Positions 29,564 to 38,890 are shown, numbered from the stretch's first letter. The stretch: 64,000 nt of DNA from Paenibacillus faecis (GCF_008084145.1 NZ_VSDO01000004.1:62001-126000); one strand, 5' to 3'. Notes: generated from the letters alone by a model not told the origin. Made by a program: numbers and translations.

Positions 29564-30541
29564 ATGGAGATATTGACCTACTTGGAGAATACCGGCGTCA
29601 AAACCTGCCAGGTGCTGCTGGAGCAGTTCAAAAGCCGGGATGCCCGCATCCGGGACCCGAAAAAGCTGGAGTTTGCCGGCGTTGGCGGCAGGGACGTTTA
29701 CAACATTACCGCGCCGTTTGAGGCGGGGGGCGTAACCGTCATCGCCGGCCGGGTGGAATCCCGGGACAGCGAGCAGTCGGAGTTGATGTTTTTTGTGGAG
29801 CGGGAGGGACGCTACACGCCGCTGGAGGGAGCTCCGGTCCTGAGGTTGCAGGATCCGTTCCATACCCGGATCGGCGGCGAGCTCGTCATCGGGGGCGTGG
29901 AGGTGTTTCCGCACCCCGAGGATGCGGAGAAGCTGGGCTGGCGGACCGTCATCTACAAAGGCCCGCGGCTGGAGGAGCTGCAGCCGCTATTCCACGGGCC
30001 GGACGGCATGAAGGATCTCCGCCTGGTGGAGCTTGCCGACGGCTCGATCGGTGTATTTACCCGCCCGCAGGGAGCTAAAGGGGGGAGAGGCAAAATCGGC
30101 TTCTTCCGGTTGAGCTCCCTGGACGAACTGACGGTGGAGAGCGTGGAAGCGGCGCCCTTGCTGCCCGGCCAATTCACCGACGAAGAGTGGGGCGGCGCGA
30201 ATGAAATCCACCGGCTCTCCGGCGGGCTTCTCGGCGTGCTGGGCCATATCGCCTGCTATGACGAGCGCGGCGACCGCCATTACTACCCGATGGCCTTCGC
30301 GTTCGATCCGCATAGCGGAACCGCTTCGGACATCGAGCTGATCGCCATCCGCGAGCAGTTCCTTCCCGGTCCGGCCAAACGGGCCGACCTGCGGGATGTC
30401 GTGTTCAGCGGCGGACTGGTGCGCCTGCAGGACGGGAGGGCGGTTTTGTACGCGGGTATCGGCGATGCGGAAGCCCAGAGCGTACAGATCAACGACCCGT
30501 TCGCCCGCTTTGAATTTTTGCCTGCAAGGAAGGTGGAGTAG
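29564..30541 (+). CDS. DUF1861 family protein (GH130-associated)
   Basis: A 325-residue beta-rich cytoplasmic protein of the DUF1861 family, which regularly sits beside GH130 phosphorylases and is probably a five-bladed propeller. Motifs such as RVESRDSEQS, the Asp-rich DLRLVELADGS and WGGANEIHRL are visible. Its reaction is not known. The start is uncertain: AGGAAGGAG ends one base before ATG 29564, while TTG 29573 has ideal spacing and would remove three residues. GH130 follows two bases after the stop codon. Confidence 0.82.
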   Translation: MEILTYLENTGVKTCQVLLEQFKSRDARIRDPKKLEFAGVGGRDVYNITAPFEAGGVTVIAGRVESRDSEQSELMFFVEREGRYTPLEGAPVLRLQDPFHTRIGGELVIGGVEVFPHPEDAEKLGWRTVIYKGPRLEELQPLFHGPDGMKDLRLVELADGSIGVFTRPQGAKGGRGKIGFFRLSSLDELTVESVEAAPLLPGQFTDEEWGGANEIHRLSGGLLGVLGHIACYDERGDRHYYPMAFAFDPHSGTASDIELIAIREQFLPGPAKRADLRDVVFSGGLVRLQDGRAVLYAGIGDAEAQSVQINDPFARFEFLPARKVE

Positions 30542-30543
30542 CC

Positions 30544-31605
30544 ATGAAGATTTACCGGTACGAGGAAAATCCTTTGATCGTTCCCGCACAGGTTCCGGCC
30601 TATCATGAAGGCTTTGAGGTCATCGGCGCCTTCAATGCGGGAATCGCCAAATACGGAGAGGAAATCCTGATGCTCTTAAGGGTCGCCGAACGGCCGGTCA
30701 GCGAAGATCCCCGGGTCGTTAAGGCCCCGGTATACCTTCCGGAAACCGGCAAGTTGGACCTGATCGAGTTTAACACCGACGATGAACGCTATGATTTCTC
30801 CGACCCCCGGGTGATTCGAAACAAGGCGCAGAGCGGAAGCTTCGAATATCTGACTTCGCTGTCCTACATCCGGATTGCCCGCAGCCGGGACGGCCGGCGT
30901 TTTACGATCGATGACGCGCCGTTCATCTATCCGTCGGGCCCGCTGGAGACGTTCGGGATCGAGGACCCGCGGGTGACGCAAATCGGCGACACGTACTACA
31001 TCTACTTCTCGGCGGTGTCCCCCGTCGGCATCGGCGAAGCGCTGGTATCGACGACGGATTTCGTCACGACCCGGCATCACGGCATGATTTTCGGGCCGGA
31101 CAACAAGGACGTGCTGATTTTTCCGGAGAAAATCGGCGGCAAATACTATGCCCTGCACCGTCCGACCACGAAAAGCACGGGAAATCCGGAGATCTGGATC
31201 GCCGAGTCGGATAACCTGGTATACTGGGGCAATCACAAGCATTTGCTCGGCCTTCGTCCCGGCAGGTGGGATAGCGGCCGCATCGGCGGAGGCGCGGTTC
31301 CGATCCGTACGGAAAAAGGCTGGCTCGAGCTGTATCACGGCGCGACGCCCGATCACCGTTACTGCATGGGAGCGGTGCTGCTCGACCTGAATGACCCGTC
31401 GAAAGTCATCGCCCGATCCGGCCATCCGATCATGGAGCCGGAAGCGCCTTACGAGCAAAACGGCTTTTTCGGCGACGTCGTATTCTCCTGCGGTGCGCTA
31501 GTGGAGGGGGACACCATCAAGATGTACTACGGTGTGGCCGACACCTCCATGGCCTGCGCGGAGCTTAGCCTGCGGGAAGTGTTGGACAGCTTGGAATACG
31601 TGTGA
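30544..31605 (+). CDS. GH130 beta-mannoside phosphorylase
   Basis: A 353-residue family GH130 enzyme. It uses phosphate to split beta-mannosides and releases mannose-1-phosphate. The family signature GIEDPRVT (138-145) includes the proposed proton donor Asp 141. The phosphate-binding region is seen in LHRPTTKS and GRIGGGAVPI, and the blades end with NGFFGDVVFSCG. Its place as last gene of an import operon shows that imported oligosaccharides are cleaved in the cytoplasm. The exact linkage (beta-1,2 or beta-1,4; mannose or GlcNAc acceptor) cannot be told from sequence alone. Confidence 0.9.
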   Translation: MKIYRYEENPLIVPAQVPAYHEGFEVIGAFNAGIAKYGEEILMLLRVAERPVSEDPRVVKAPVYLPETGKLDLIEFNTDDERYDFSDPRVIRNKAQSGSFEYLTSLSYIRIARSRDGRRFTIDDAPFIYPSGPLETFGIEDPRVTQIGDTYYIYFSAVSPVGIGEALVSTTDFVTTRHHGMIFGPDNKDVLIFPEKIGGKYYALHRPTTKSTGNPEIWIAESDNLVYWGNHKHLLGLRPGRWDSGRIGGGAVPIRTEKGWLELYHGATPDHRYCMGAVLLDLNDPSKVIARSGHPIMEPEAPYEQNGFFGDVVFSCGALVEGDTIKMYYGVADTSMACAELSLREVLDSLEYV

Positions 31606-31610
31606 GACAA

Positions 31611-31653
31611 AAAAAGGAGGAATGGCGCGCTTGAGGTGCCGTTCCTCCTTTTT
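31611..31653. terminator. Bidirectional terminator between converging genes
   Basis: GGAGGAATGGC (31616-31626) pairs with GCCGTTCCTCC (31638-31648) with one G-T wobble. It is flanked by A residues on the left and T residues on the right, so it can serve the GH130 operon and the minus-strand gene beyond. Confidence 0.88.
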
Positions 31654-31661
31654 ATCGAATA

Positions 31662-32702
31662 TTAGGGCTGCTGCGCGGTCGTTCCCTGGCTGGCAGCTGG
31701 CGCTTTTTCCGCGGAAGGGTTCGTCGAGTTGCCCGCCTGAGATCCCGCCGAAGTTCCCGTTGATCCCTCTACCGGGGCCAGCAGCAGCGGTTCCCAGGTG
31801 AGGCCTTCGCCGGTCAGTTTTTTGCGCTGGTCCGAGATGGCTTGCAGGGTGTTGTTCCGCTGGTTTTCCAATTGTCTGATCGTATCCTGGTAGAGCGCTT
31901 CAACCTTCTGCTGCACGGATTGGGAAGTCGAAGCGATTTGTTGTTTATACGTGGCCGAATCCTGAGAAATTTGTGCCGTGTATTGGGCAAACAGCTTGGC
32001 GTATTGCTTCTGGGCGTTGGCCTTGCTGATTCTCCCGCGCGAATAGGCATAGATCGGGCTGGAAATGTAGCTGGTGCTGGAACTCTTCATCAACGCGTAC
32101 ATCGGGCTGGACAAGTAGGTGTCCGTCACCGTTTTATGCAGGCCGTAAGCCGGGCTGGATAAAGAATTGATGTTGGTCGCCTTTTTGTACTCGTACATAT
32201 AACTGCTTAGCGAGTTTTCGTTGAGCTCGCGGGCGAAAAGCCCCATCGTGCTGCTGAGCGAATGGCGGTTGGCCGCCCGGACATAGACTCCCATTTGGCT
32301 GCTTAGCGAATTCGGGTTGATCTCGCGTTCATACTGCCGCAATTCGAACCTTAGGTCATCGTTGTTCTCGTACTGCGGCTTAAGCTCCGCCAAATCGGCT
32401 GCAAGCTTCTCGTTCCATTTCTTCTGGTCTTCCAAAACGATCCGCTCCAGCTCCGCAAGCCGGTCGTTTTGGCTCTTGTAATATGTATTGTAGTCCTTGA
32501 TCAGCTTCGTCATATAGGTGTTGTAGGAAGCATTTACGGTCGAGTTGTAGTTTTTGTACTTGGTCCATACCGCATTGATCCACTTGCTGTCGGCGGCTTG
32601 GGCGGAACCCGCCGGGAGGAAAGCGACCATCACCAGCAGAAAGCTTAAAGCCAGCATTAAGCCTTTTCTTATGAATCCTTTACGTTGATCATTTCTTCCC
32701 AT
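31662..32702 (-). CDS. Secreted protein with six 16-residue repeats, unknown function
   Basis: A 346-residue protein I do not recognise. A signal peptide ends near residue 36 (AQAAD). Residues 40-125 are charged helix, probably coiled coil. A repeat block follows in which SLSS or a near variant recurs at exactly 16-residue spacing: 132, 148, 164, 180, then LSS at 197 and ISS at 213. Typical units read NPNSLSSQMGVYVRAA and ENSLSSYMYEYKKAT. A second helical stretch (about 226-300) and a Ser/Thr/Gly/Ala-rich tail follow. No membrane anchor or sortase motif is visible. GGAGGG lies 12 bases before the start. It may be a cell-wall or matrix protein. Confidence 0.8.
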   Translation of the reverse strand: MGRNDQRKGFIRKGLMLALSFLLVMVAFLPAGSAQAADSKWINAVWTKYKNYNSTVNASYNTYMTKLIKDYNTYYKSQNDRLAELERIVLEDQKKWNEKLAADLAELKPQYENNDDLRFELRQYEREINPNSLSSQMGVYVRAANRHSLSSTMGLFARELNENSLSSYMYEYKKATNINSLSSPAYGLHKTVTDTYLSSPMYALMKSSSTSYISSPIYAYSRGRISKANAQKQYAKLFAQYTAQISQDSATYKQQIASTSQSVQQKVEALYQDTIRQLENQRNNTLQAISDQRKKLTGEGLTWEPLLLAPVEGSTGTSAGSQAGNSTNPSAEKAPAASQGTTAQQP

Positions 32703-32951
32703 AGATTGTTGTTACCCTCCATATGATGTGATTTATGTAATATACGAATTAAGGGTATTTTATCCAAATGCGCGGCAGGTTCCAATAGTCCATGATGTCT
32801 ACGGAACTTTTGGACTATGTTTTCGGGGGGAGCAGGGAAAAAGACATACGACATTCAGCGGCGAAGGATTTTTGTTATTTTCGGCCTCCCGGTATACATT
32901 TAGTAGAGTAGGAAGAACGAGAAGGTCGGGAAGGTGACGGGAGGGGTGCAC

Positions 32952-33596
32952 ATGCGCTGTATCACGATACGCCAGCCGTGGGCGACGCTTATCGCCATTG
33001 GCGAAAAGCGCCTGGAAACGCGGGGCTGGAAAACGAACTACCGCGGAGAGTTGGCGATTCATGCCGGAAAGCGGGTAGATCTGGCGGCCTGCCTGGCGGA
33101 GCCGGTGCGTTCGCTTCTGGCGGCGTCCGGTTACACCGCGGCCAACCTGCCGACCGGCGCGGTGGTGGCGATCGCCCGGTTGGCCGGCTGCCACCCGGTG
33201 GTGGCCAACGACGGGGAGACGGCCGTGTTGAACGTCCGGGAGGGCGGAAGTGGCGGACGCGGGGAAGTTGGCGAACGCGGCAAAGCTGGCCGAGGCGGAG
33301 ATGGCGGAGATGGCAGAAATGGTGGGAGTGGCAGAAATGGCGTGGGGAGTGGGGATGGCGGGGATAGTGGAAATGGTGGGGATGGCGGGGATAGTGAGGA
33401 TGGCAGAGATTGTAGAGACCGCGAAGACCGCGAAGACCGCGAGAACCGCGCTTTAGTTGTAACCGGGCAAGAGTATCGGTTCGGTGACTTTGCGCTGGGG
33501 CGATACGGCTGGGAGCTGGTCGAAGTGCGAAAGCTGCCGGAGCCGGTCCCCGCTGCGGGGAAGCAGGGATTGTGGAACTGGGAGGCCCGGTGGTAG
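32952..33596 (+). CDS. ASCH-domain protein with a Gly/Asp-rich insertion
   Basis: A 214-residue protein of the ASCH (PUA-like) fold. I chose ATG 32952, preceded by GGGAGGGGTG. The first 90 residues carry the family features ITIRQPWATLIAIGEKRLETR and YRGELAIHA, and the last strand is at FGDFALGRYGWEL. Between them residues about 96-167 are a low-complexity insertion of Gly, Asp, Arg and Glu encoded by purine-rich tandem DNA (about 33235-33440). ASCH proteins bind RNA or modified nucleosides, and some are amidohydrolases or nucleases. No function can be assigned here. Confidence 0.78.
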   Translation: MRCITIRQPWATLIAIGEKRLETRGWKTNYRGELAIHAGKRVDLAACLAEPVRSLLAASGYTAANLPTGAVVAIARLAGCHPVVANDGETAVLNVREGGSGGRGEVGERGKAGRGGDGGDGRNGGSGRNGVGSGDGGDSGNGGDGGDSEDGRDCRDREDREDRENRALVVTGQEYRFGDFALGRYGWELVEVRKLPEPVPAAGKQGLWNWEARW

Positions 33597-33673
33597 GTTG
33601 ATTTCCGCTGTCGTTCCGCTGTAGCCAATCAGTTCTAACGGAACTTGAACAGCTGTAACGGAACTTCAAAAAT

Positions 33674-33860
33674 TCTAACGGAAATAGTAGCCGCTATTTC
33701 TGCCAAACGGGTCGATTTCAGATTTTAACGGAAATAATAGCAGCTATTATAGTAATAATCAGCAATTTTAGTGCTAAAAGTGGGAAATAGGCGCTATGGC
33801 GTCCGTTAGAATTCGGGAAGAGCTATTTTTCGTAAAATAGCGGCTATTATTTCCGTTAGA
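33674..33860. repeat. MITE-like element with 26-base inverted ends
   Basis: The left end (33674-33699, starting TCTAACGGAAATAG) and the right end (33835-33860, ending TATTTCCGTTAGA) are inverted repeats of 26 bases with a single mismatch. The inside has further TAACGGAAATAATAG and GCAGCTATTAT pieces and no coding sequence. It belongs to the same style as the GCGGCTATTT palindromes elsewhere in the window. Confidence 0.65.
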
Positions 33861-33887
33861 AAGTGAGCCCTATCCTCTCAAGTCACA

Positions 33888-33916
33888 TTGACAACGGGGG
33901 AAGGGTGTTTTATAGT
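33888..33916 (+). promoter_or_regulatory. Strong sigma-A promoter upstream of the oligo-1,6-glucosidase gene
   Basis: TTGACA (33888-33893) and TATAGT (33911-33916) are exactly 17 bases apart. The next gene starts 680 bases further on, so the message would have a very long leader. Confidence 0.75.
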
Positions 33917-33920
33917 TTAG

Positions 33921-33932
33921 GTAAACGTTTAC
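33921..33932. promoter_or_regulatory. LacI/CcpA-type operator 1 (GTAAACGTTTAC)
   Basis: A perfect 12-base palindrome lies over the expected transcription start. With its flanking bases it matches the 14-base cre consensus at 12 positions, so it could be a CcpA site or the operator of a maltose-type LacI repressor. Confidence 0.65.
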
Positions 33933-34170
33933 GCCACAATATTTCGCATCCCACGCATCCTTTATATCCATTGGAGGGATAGGAGGCTAAAAGGGACGCT
34001 TTGTTGGTATTGCTCAACTCGGTTAGCTAGACAGCGGCCTTGGGAAATCTCAAATAACCCCATAAACGTAAGAGTACGCTCGATGGTTAGAGGCTGAAGC
34101 CGGATTGGCGGGGAACATCAGGGTCGGCCGCGAATTCGCGGCGATGCTGGGTCGGGCACAACTCATGAAC

Positions 34171-34192
34171 TTAACGTAAACGTTTACGTTAA
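34171..34192. promoter_or_regulatory. LacI/CcpA-type operator 2, perfect 22-base palindrome
   Basis: TTAACGTAAAC is followed directly by its reverse complement. The core GTAAACGTTTAC is identical to operator 1 and lies 255 bases downstream of it. Two identical sites at this distance could allow repression by looping. Confidence 0.65.
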
Positions 34193-34273
34193 CTGGATGT
34201 TGGCAAATGGCGGGCTCCACGTTATAAGACGGCACTACCGCCGCCGACATGCTGCACGATCCGGACGTCCGTA

Positions 34274-34500
34274 CGGCCGCCGACGGCACGGTTACAACCT
34301 GTATGACGATACGACCGCCGACGGCACGGCCACCGCCCGTATGACGGCAGGGTAGTGCGACCGCAGGACAACAGTATGGCGACAGCACGGTTACCACCTG
34401 TATGACGAGACGGCCGCCAACGGCACGGTTACCACCTGTATGACGATACGACCGCCAACGGTACGATTGCCGCCCGCATGACGGCAGGATCGAGCGACCG
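34274..34500. repeat. Degenerate tandem repeats (38-base units, 137-base higher order)
   Basis: Units containing CGGCACGGTTAC and CCTGTATGACGA recur. The block starting CGGCCGCC at 34274 starts again at 34411, 137 bases later, with few changes. Open frames across it, mostly on the minus strand, are repeat-driven. From 33933 to 34604 I see no gene besides the operator and these repeats. Confidence 0.65.
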
Positions 34501-34603
34501 CATCGCGATCGCATAAAAGTGACCAGCAACAGCAACTGGATAAAGGCTGCAAAAGGTAATAATAAGATAAAACGAACGCATCTGCGAGAGGAGTCGAAGC
34601 GAA

Positions 34604-36268
34604 ATGGTGAAGAAATGGTGGAAAGAAAGCGTTGTGTATCAAATCTATCCCCGCAGTTTTATGGACAGCAATGGGGATGGGATCGGGGATTTGCGCGGGA
34701 TTATCTCCAAGCTGGATTACCTCAAGCTGTTGGGGGTCGATGTGGTTTGGCTGTGTCCGGTTTACGAATCGCCGAACGACGATAACGGATACGATATCAG
34801 CGACTACCAAGGCGTTATGGGCGAATTCGGCACGATGGCGGATTGGGAGGAGCTGCTTGCCGGGCTGCATGAGAGAGGGATGAAGCTCATCATGGACCTT
34901 GTCGTGAACCACAGCTCCGACGAGCATGCCTGGTTCGTGGAGTCGCGCAAGTCCAAGGACAACGCGTATCGCGACTACTATATCTGGCGCCCGGGCAAAG
35001 AAGGCCGCGAGCCCAATGATTGGCTCTCTTTCTTCAGCGGGCCGGCCTGGCAGTACGATGCGCAGACGGACGAATATTATCTGCATCTTTTCTCGACCAA
35101 GCAGCCGGATCTGAACTGGGAGAATCCGAAGGTCCGGCGCGAAGTGTACGACATGATGACCTGGTGGCTGGACAAAGGGATCGACGGCTTCCGGATGGAT
35201 GTCATCAACCTGATCTCCAAAGTGCCGGGGCTACCGGACACGGCTGACGGATCGGGGGGCGGCGAGCATTATATCAATGGGCCGCGGGTTCATGAATTTT
35301 TGCAGGAGATGAACCGGGAAGTGCTGTCCAAGTACGACATCATGACGGTGGGCGAAACGATCGACGTCTCGCCGGAGGACGCGGTTCTATTTGCGGGCGA
35401 TGACCGCGGAGAACTGAATATGGTGTTCCAGTTCGAACTGATGGGCATCGATTCGGGGCCGAGCGGTAAATGGGAGGTTCTGCCCTGGAAGCTGACCAAG
35501 TTCAAAGAGATCGTCAGCCGCTGGCAGACCCGGCTCCATGGCAAGGCTTGGAACAGCATTTACCTGAACAATCACGATCAACCCCGCCTGCTATCGCGAT
35601 TCGGGCACGACGGCGAGCATCATAACGTTTCCGCCAAAATGCTGGCCACCTTACTGCACACGCTCCAAGGGACCCCGTACATTTACCAGGGGGAAGAAAT
35701 CGGGATGACCAACGTACGATTTGAGACGATCGAGGAATACAAGGATATCGAAACGCTCAATATGTACCGGGAGTATCTCGACAAAGGCCACGCGTCGGAA
35801 GATATTCTGAAGTCGATCTACGCCAAAGGGCGCGATAACGCCCGGACACCGATGCAGTGGAACGGGGAAGAGCAAGCCGGATTCACCACCGGTACGCCGT
35901 GGATCGCCGTGAACCCGAACTACAAAGAAATCAACGTGGAGCGGGCGCTGAACGACCCGAACTCCGTCCTGCATTACTACCGGAATTTAATCGAGCTGCG
36001 GAAAAAGCACGAGATCATCGTATACGGTGATTATAAGCTGCTGAATGCGGAGGATGAGCAAGTATATGCTTTTGTCCGTACTTTGAATAAGGAACGCCTG
36101 CTGGTTATCTTGAACTTTTATGAAAAACCGGCGGAGTTCGCGCTAAGCGAACGTATTGCGCATGAAACCCGGGAAGTGCTGATCAGCAACTACGAGGTGT
36201 CCGCCGAAGAGGACTTCCACCAATTGACTCTGCGTCCTTATGAGGCACGGGTTTACAAATTGTTTTAA
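34604..36268 (+). CDS. malL: Oligo-1,6-glucosidase (GH13, isomaltase type)
   Basis: A 554-residue cytoplasmic alpha-glucosidase that releases glucose from isomaltose, panose and short branched maltodextrins. The GH13 motifs are intact: DLVVNHSSDEH, GFRMDVIN with nucleophile Asp 199, VGETID with acid Glu 251, and NNHDQPR with Asp 325. The residue after the nucleophile is Val 200, which in this subfamily goes with alpha-1,6 specificity. GAGAGGAG lies 10 bases before the start. The gene stands alone, but a promoter and two operators at 33888-34192 suggest sugar-controlled expression. Confidence 0.93.
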   Translation: MVKKWWKESVVYQIYPRSFMDSNGDGIGDLRGIISKLDYLKLLGVDVVWLCPVYESPNDDNGYDISDYQGVMGEFGTMADWEELLAGLHERGMKLIMDLVVNHSSDEHAWFVESRKSKDNAYRDYYIWRPGKEGREPNDWLSFFSGPAWQYDAQTDEYYLHLFSTKQPDLNWENPKVRREVYDMMTWWLDKGIDGFRMDVINLISKVPGLPDTADGSGGGEHYINGPRVHEFLQEMNREVLSKYDIMTVGETIDVSPEDAVLFAGDDRGELNMVFQFELMGIDSGPSGKWEVLPWKLTKFKEIVSRWQTRLHGKAWNSIYLNNHDQPRLLSRFGHDGEHHNVSAKMLATLLHTLQGTPYIYQGEEIGMTNVRFETIEEYKDIETLNMYREYLDKGHASEDILKSIYAKGRDNARTPMQWNGEEQAGFTTGTPWIAVNPNYKEINVERALNDPNSVLHYYRNLIELRKKHEIIVYGDYKLLNAEDEQVYAFVRTLNKERLLVILNFYEKPAEFALSERIAHETREVLISNYEVSAEEDFHQLTLRPYEARVYKLF

Positions 36269-36270
36269 GC

Positions 36271-36315
36271 AAAAAGCAGTCTATCCTCACTCTAGGATAG
36301 GCTGCTTTTGTTTTT
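36271..36315. terminator. Bidirectional terminator between malL and the chemoreceptor gene
   Basis: AAAAGCAGTCTATCCT and AGGATAGGCTGCTTTT form a long stem with one mismatch, with A-rich and T-rich flanks for both strands. Confidence 0.9.
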
Positions 36316-36325
36316 ACACATAGGA

Positions 36326-38353
36326 TTAGGATTTAAAAACCTGAATCTGTTCCTTCAAGTCGTTCATCATCACATTGAGGTTCTGCGCCGCGCTCTCGAT
36401 CCCTTCCATAATTGCCGACTGTTCCGTGGAGGATTGCGCTACCGAGAGGGCGCTCTCCGCCGATTGTTGCGCCACCGTCAGCATTTCGCCCATGGTGGCG
36501 GCAATCTCCTCGGTGCCGGCCGAGATTTGCTCGGTCGTCGCCGAAACATCCTGCATTTGCGTGGAGACTTGACGGATCGATTGGCGGATGTGGTCAAACG
36601 AGTCCCCGACCTTTTTCATTCGGTCTATTCCGTTATAAATATCGGTGATGTTGTTTCTCATGGATCCCGTTACCTGAGCACTGGAATGTTGGATGAACTG
36701 AATCAACTCGACGATATGTGAAATAGACTGGCTGGTCTGCTCCGCCAGCTTCTTAACCTCCCCGGCAACGACCGAGAATCCGCGCCCATGCTCTCCGGCA
36801 CGCGCGGCTTCAATGGAAGCATTTAAGGATAGGAGCGCGGTTTGATTGGAAATGTCGGAAATGACATCGACAATCTGTTCGATTTCCTTGGAGCGATTGA
36901 CGAATTGTTCGACATCCGCCGCGGTTTGGTCCGCCGATTGACGAATGATGTTCATCTGCTCAATGGCGGACTGAATTTCGACAAAACCGAATTCGACTTC
37001 GCTCGACACCGTTTCGGCTTGCTCCGATATCGTACCGGCCGCCTCGGCAATCTTCTGAACGCCGATAGCCATTTCTTCCGTGGACCGGGCCGACTGCTCC
37101 GCACCTTGGACTTGGGACGCGGATCCGTTCGCCATATGTTGAATATCCGTCTGGATATTCATGGCGGCTTGCGCCGACTTGCGGGATGCGGCTGCAAGTT
37201 CATCCGAGGAGGTGGCGACCCGGCCGACGGTCTGATGGATTTGCTGCACCATACCGGATAACGAATCGATCATTAAATTGATATTCTCGCTCATCCGGCC
37301 GATTTCATCTCGGGATTTAACGGTGACCCGCTCATCCAGATGCCCTTCGGCAACTCTTTTGACGACGTGGGAGGCGGCAAGGAGCGGCTTCACCACCAGC
37401 TTGGCCAAAATTACGGATACGATGACCACGAGCGCCATAACGGCAACGACCAGGACAATGGACAGCGTCCGGGCTTGATAAACCTCAGCCATGATCTCGC
37501 TCTTCGGAACGGTAATGACCATTTTCCATTGGGTAGTAGGAACGGTTCCAAAGTAAGCGATCATCTCTTTGCCTGAGTCGTCCTTGTAAGTGATTGAACC
37601 TTCGTTTTGGCCCAAAATACGCTCGGCGGCCAGCTTTTCTCCGGAGCTTTTGGCGTAATCCTTCATATTCTTGCCGAAGCGTTCCGCATCCGGGTAACTA
37701 TAGTAGACGCCGGTATCCGAAACGAAATAGCCTAAGCCGGTTTTGCCGAGGTGAATGCTGTTGCTCTGCTCTGTGAGGATGTCGGGCGTGACCGAGAAGG
37801 CGACTCCGCCGAGGAACTCGCCGCTTTTATCGTTAATCGGCACAACCACCGGGATGATGTATTTGTTCAACGGTTCGAGATAGGACATCTCGGCAATAGC
37901 CGGGGCCTTGGTTTGTTTGGCTCTCACAAAATAATCGCTCTTCGACATGTCCGCCGTCATGTTCTGCATATTCGTGAGTGTACCGCCTTGATCAATCAGG
38001 CTATAGCCCTCCGATTGGGTATCGCTTTGTTCCAAAATATTTAATATCGGAAAAATCGTGTCAGCCTGGACATGTTGAAATTGAGAATTTTGTTTGATTA
38101 ATTCCTCCACGGCCGAAATTTTGGACTGCATCCATTCGTCAATTTTCGAGATGTTGAGCTCCAACGTTTTTTGCGCCATTTTCTCGGCGTTGTCCTTCGT
38201 TTCCCGGCCGAAATAGTCGATTAGGAACGTGTTGGCGGCAAGTAGGGGCAGGAGGGAAACCGCGAGAATGATGATTAGCAATTTGGTTTGAAAAGGCATA
38301 CCTCTCCCCTTAACGGCAAATCGGGCCTGAGCTGGGATTTTGCTTGTGGACAT
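36326..38353 (-). CDS. Methyl-accepting chemotaxis protein (dCache receptor)
   Basis: A 675-residue transmembrane chemoreceptor. Membrane span 1 lies at about 24-46 ([15 protein letters not shown]), followed by a large extracellular double-Cache ligand domain (about 50-290), span 2 at about 295-320, and a HAMP domain ([18 protein letters not shown]). The cytoplasmic signalling hairpin has the conserved tip ([19 protein letters not shown]) that contacts CheA and CheW. The attractant is unknown; dCache domains often bind amino acids or sugars. The gene stands alone and converges on malL. Confidence 0.95.
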   Translation of the reverse strand: MSTSKIPAQARFAVKGRGMPFQTKLLIIILAVSLLPLLAANTFLIDYFGRETKDNAEKMAQKTLELNISKIDEWMQSKISAVEELIKQNSQFQHVQADTIFPILNILEQSDTQSEGYSLIDQGGTLTNMQNMTADMSKSDYFVRAKQTKAPAIAEMSYLEPLNKYIIPVVVPINDKSGEFLGGVAFSVTPDILTEQSNSIHLGKTGLGYFVSDTGVYYSYPDAERFGKNMKDYAKSSGEKLAAERILGQNEGSITYKDDSGKEMIAYFGTVPTTQWKMVITVPKSEIMAEVYQARTLSIVLVVAVMALVVIVSVILAKLVVKPLLAASHVVKRVAEGHLDERVTVKSRDEIGRMSENINLMIDSLSGMVQQIHQTVGRVATSSDELAAASRKSAQAAMNIQTDIQHMANGSASQVQGAEQSARSTEEMAIGVQKIAEAAGTISEQAETVSSEVEFGFVEIQSAIEQMNIIRQSADQTAADVEQFVNRSKEIEQIVDVISDISNQTALLSLNASIEAARAGEHGRGFSVVAGEVKKLAEQTSQSISHIVELIQFIQHSSAQVTGSMRNNITDIYNGIDRMKKVGDSFDHIRQSIRQVSTQMQDVSATTEQISAGTEEIAATMGEMLTVAQQSAESALSVAQSSTEQSAIMEGIESAAQNLNVMMNDLKEQIQVFKS

Positions 38354-38522
38354 AAACTGACCTCCATGAGTCTTGTGAATTATATAACTAATGGTATCAT
38401 GAAAAAATAGGGTATATTTGGTACAATCGTGAGAAACTTAAAGGTCCTATTTTCGGCAATTTCCAGCAAATAATGACAAAAGGCATTGAATTTTTCAAAA
38501 CTTAGTTACTTGTCTAGCGGAG

Positions 38523-38551
38523 TTGTTAATCATGGTAGGGTGTGATAAAAT
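38523..38551 (+). promoter_or_regulatory. Promoter of secG
   Basis: TTGTTA (38523-38528) and TAAAAT (38546-38551) are 17 bases apart, 50 bases before the gene. Confidence 0.6.
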
Positions 38552-38603
38552 ATAAATACTGTGTTTTATATAGTATGTATTCCCACTTAGGAGGTGGATT
38601 TGG

Positions 38604-38837
38604 ATGAATATGTTTTTGGAAGTGCTGCTCGTTATTTTCTCCATCGGTCTGATTGCGGTCGTTCTGCTGCAAAAAGGGAAGAGCGCAGGTCTTTCCGGTG
38701 CCATCTCCGGAGGAGCGGAACATCTTTTCGGCAAGACCAAGGCACGCGGCATGGAGCTCGTATTGGAACGGGTAACCGTCGGATTGGCGGTAGGCTTTTT
38801 CGTACTATCGATCGTCGTAGCCGTTGTCGCCAATTAA
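38604..38837 (+). CDS. secG: Preprotein translocase subunit SecG
   Basis: A 77-residue membrane protein of the SecYEG channel. It has two hydrophobic spans (about 4-20 and 55-75) separated by the conserved loop [32 protein letters not shown] precedes the start. In related bacteria secG commonly sits near eno on one side and rnr-smpB on the other. Here it is 28 kb from eno and 17 kb from rnr. Confidence 0.96.
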   Translation: MNMFLEVLLVIFSIGLIAVVLLQKGKSAGLSGAISGGAEHLFGKTKARGMELVLERVTVGLAVGFFVLSIVVAVVAN

Positions 38838-38858
38838 TGAATTAAAGATGAGATCAGG

Positions 38859-38890
38859 GCCTCGTTTCCGTCAGGAAGCGGGGCTTTTTT
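38859..38890 (+). terminator. Terminator of secG
   Basis: GCCTCGTTTCC (38859-38869) pairs with GGAAGCGGGGC (38874-38884) with two G-T wobbles and a GTCA loop, followed by six T residues. Confidence 0.85.

Noticed and set aside
34050..34535. 161-codon minus-strand frame before malL
   Set aside because: It is made of the tandem repeats and overlaps the operator; the product is a repetitive low-complexity sequence.
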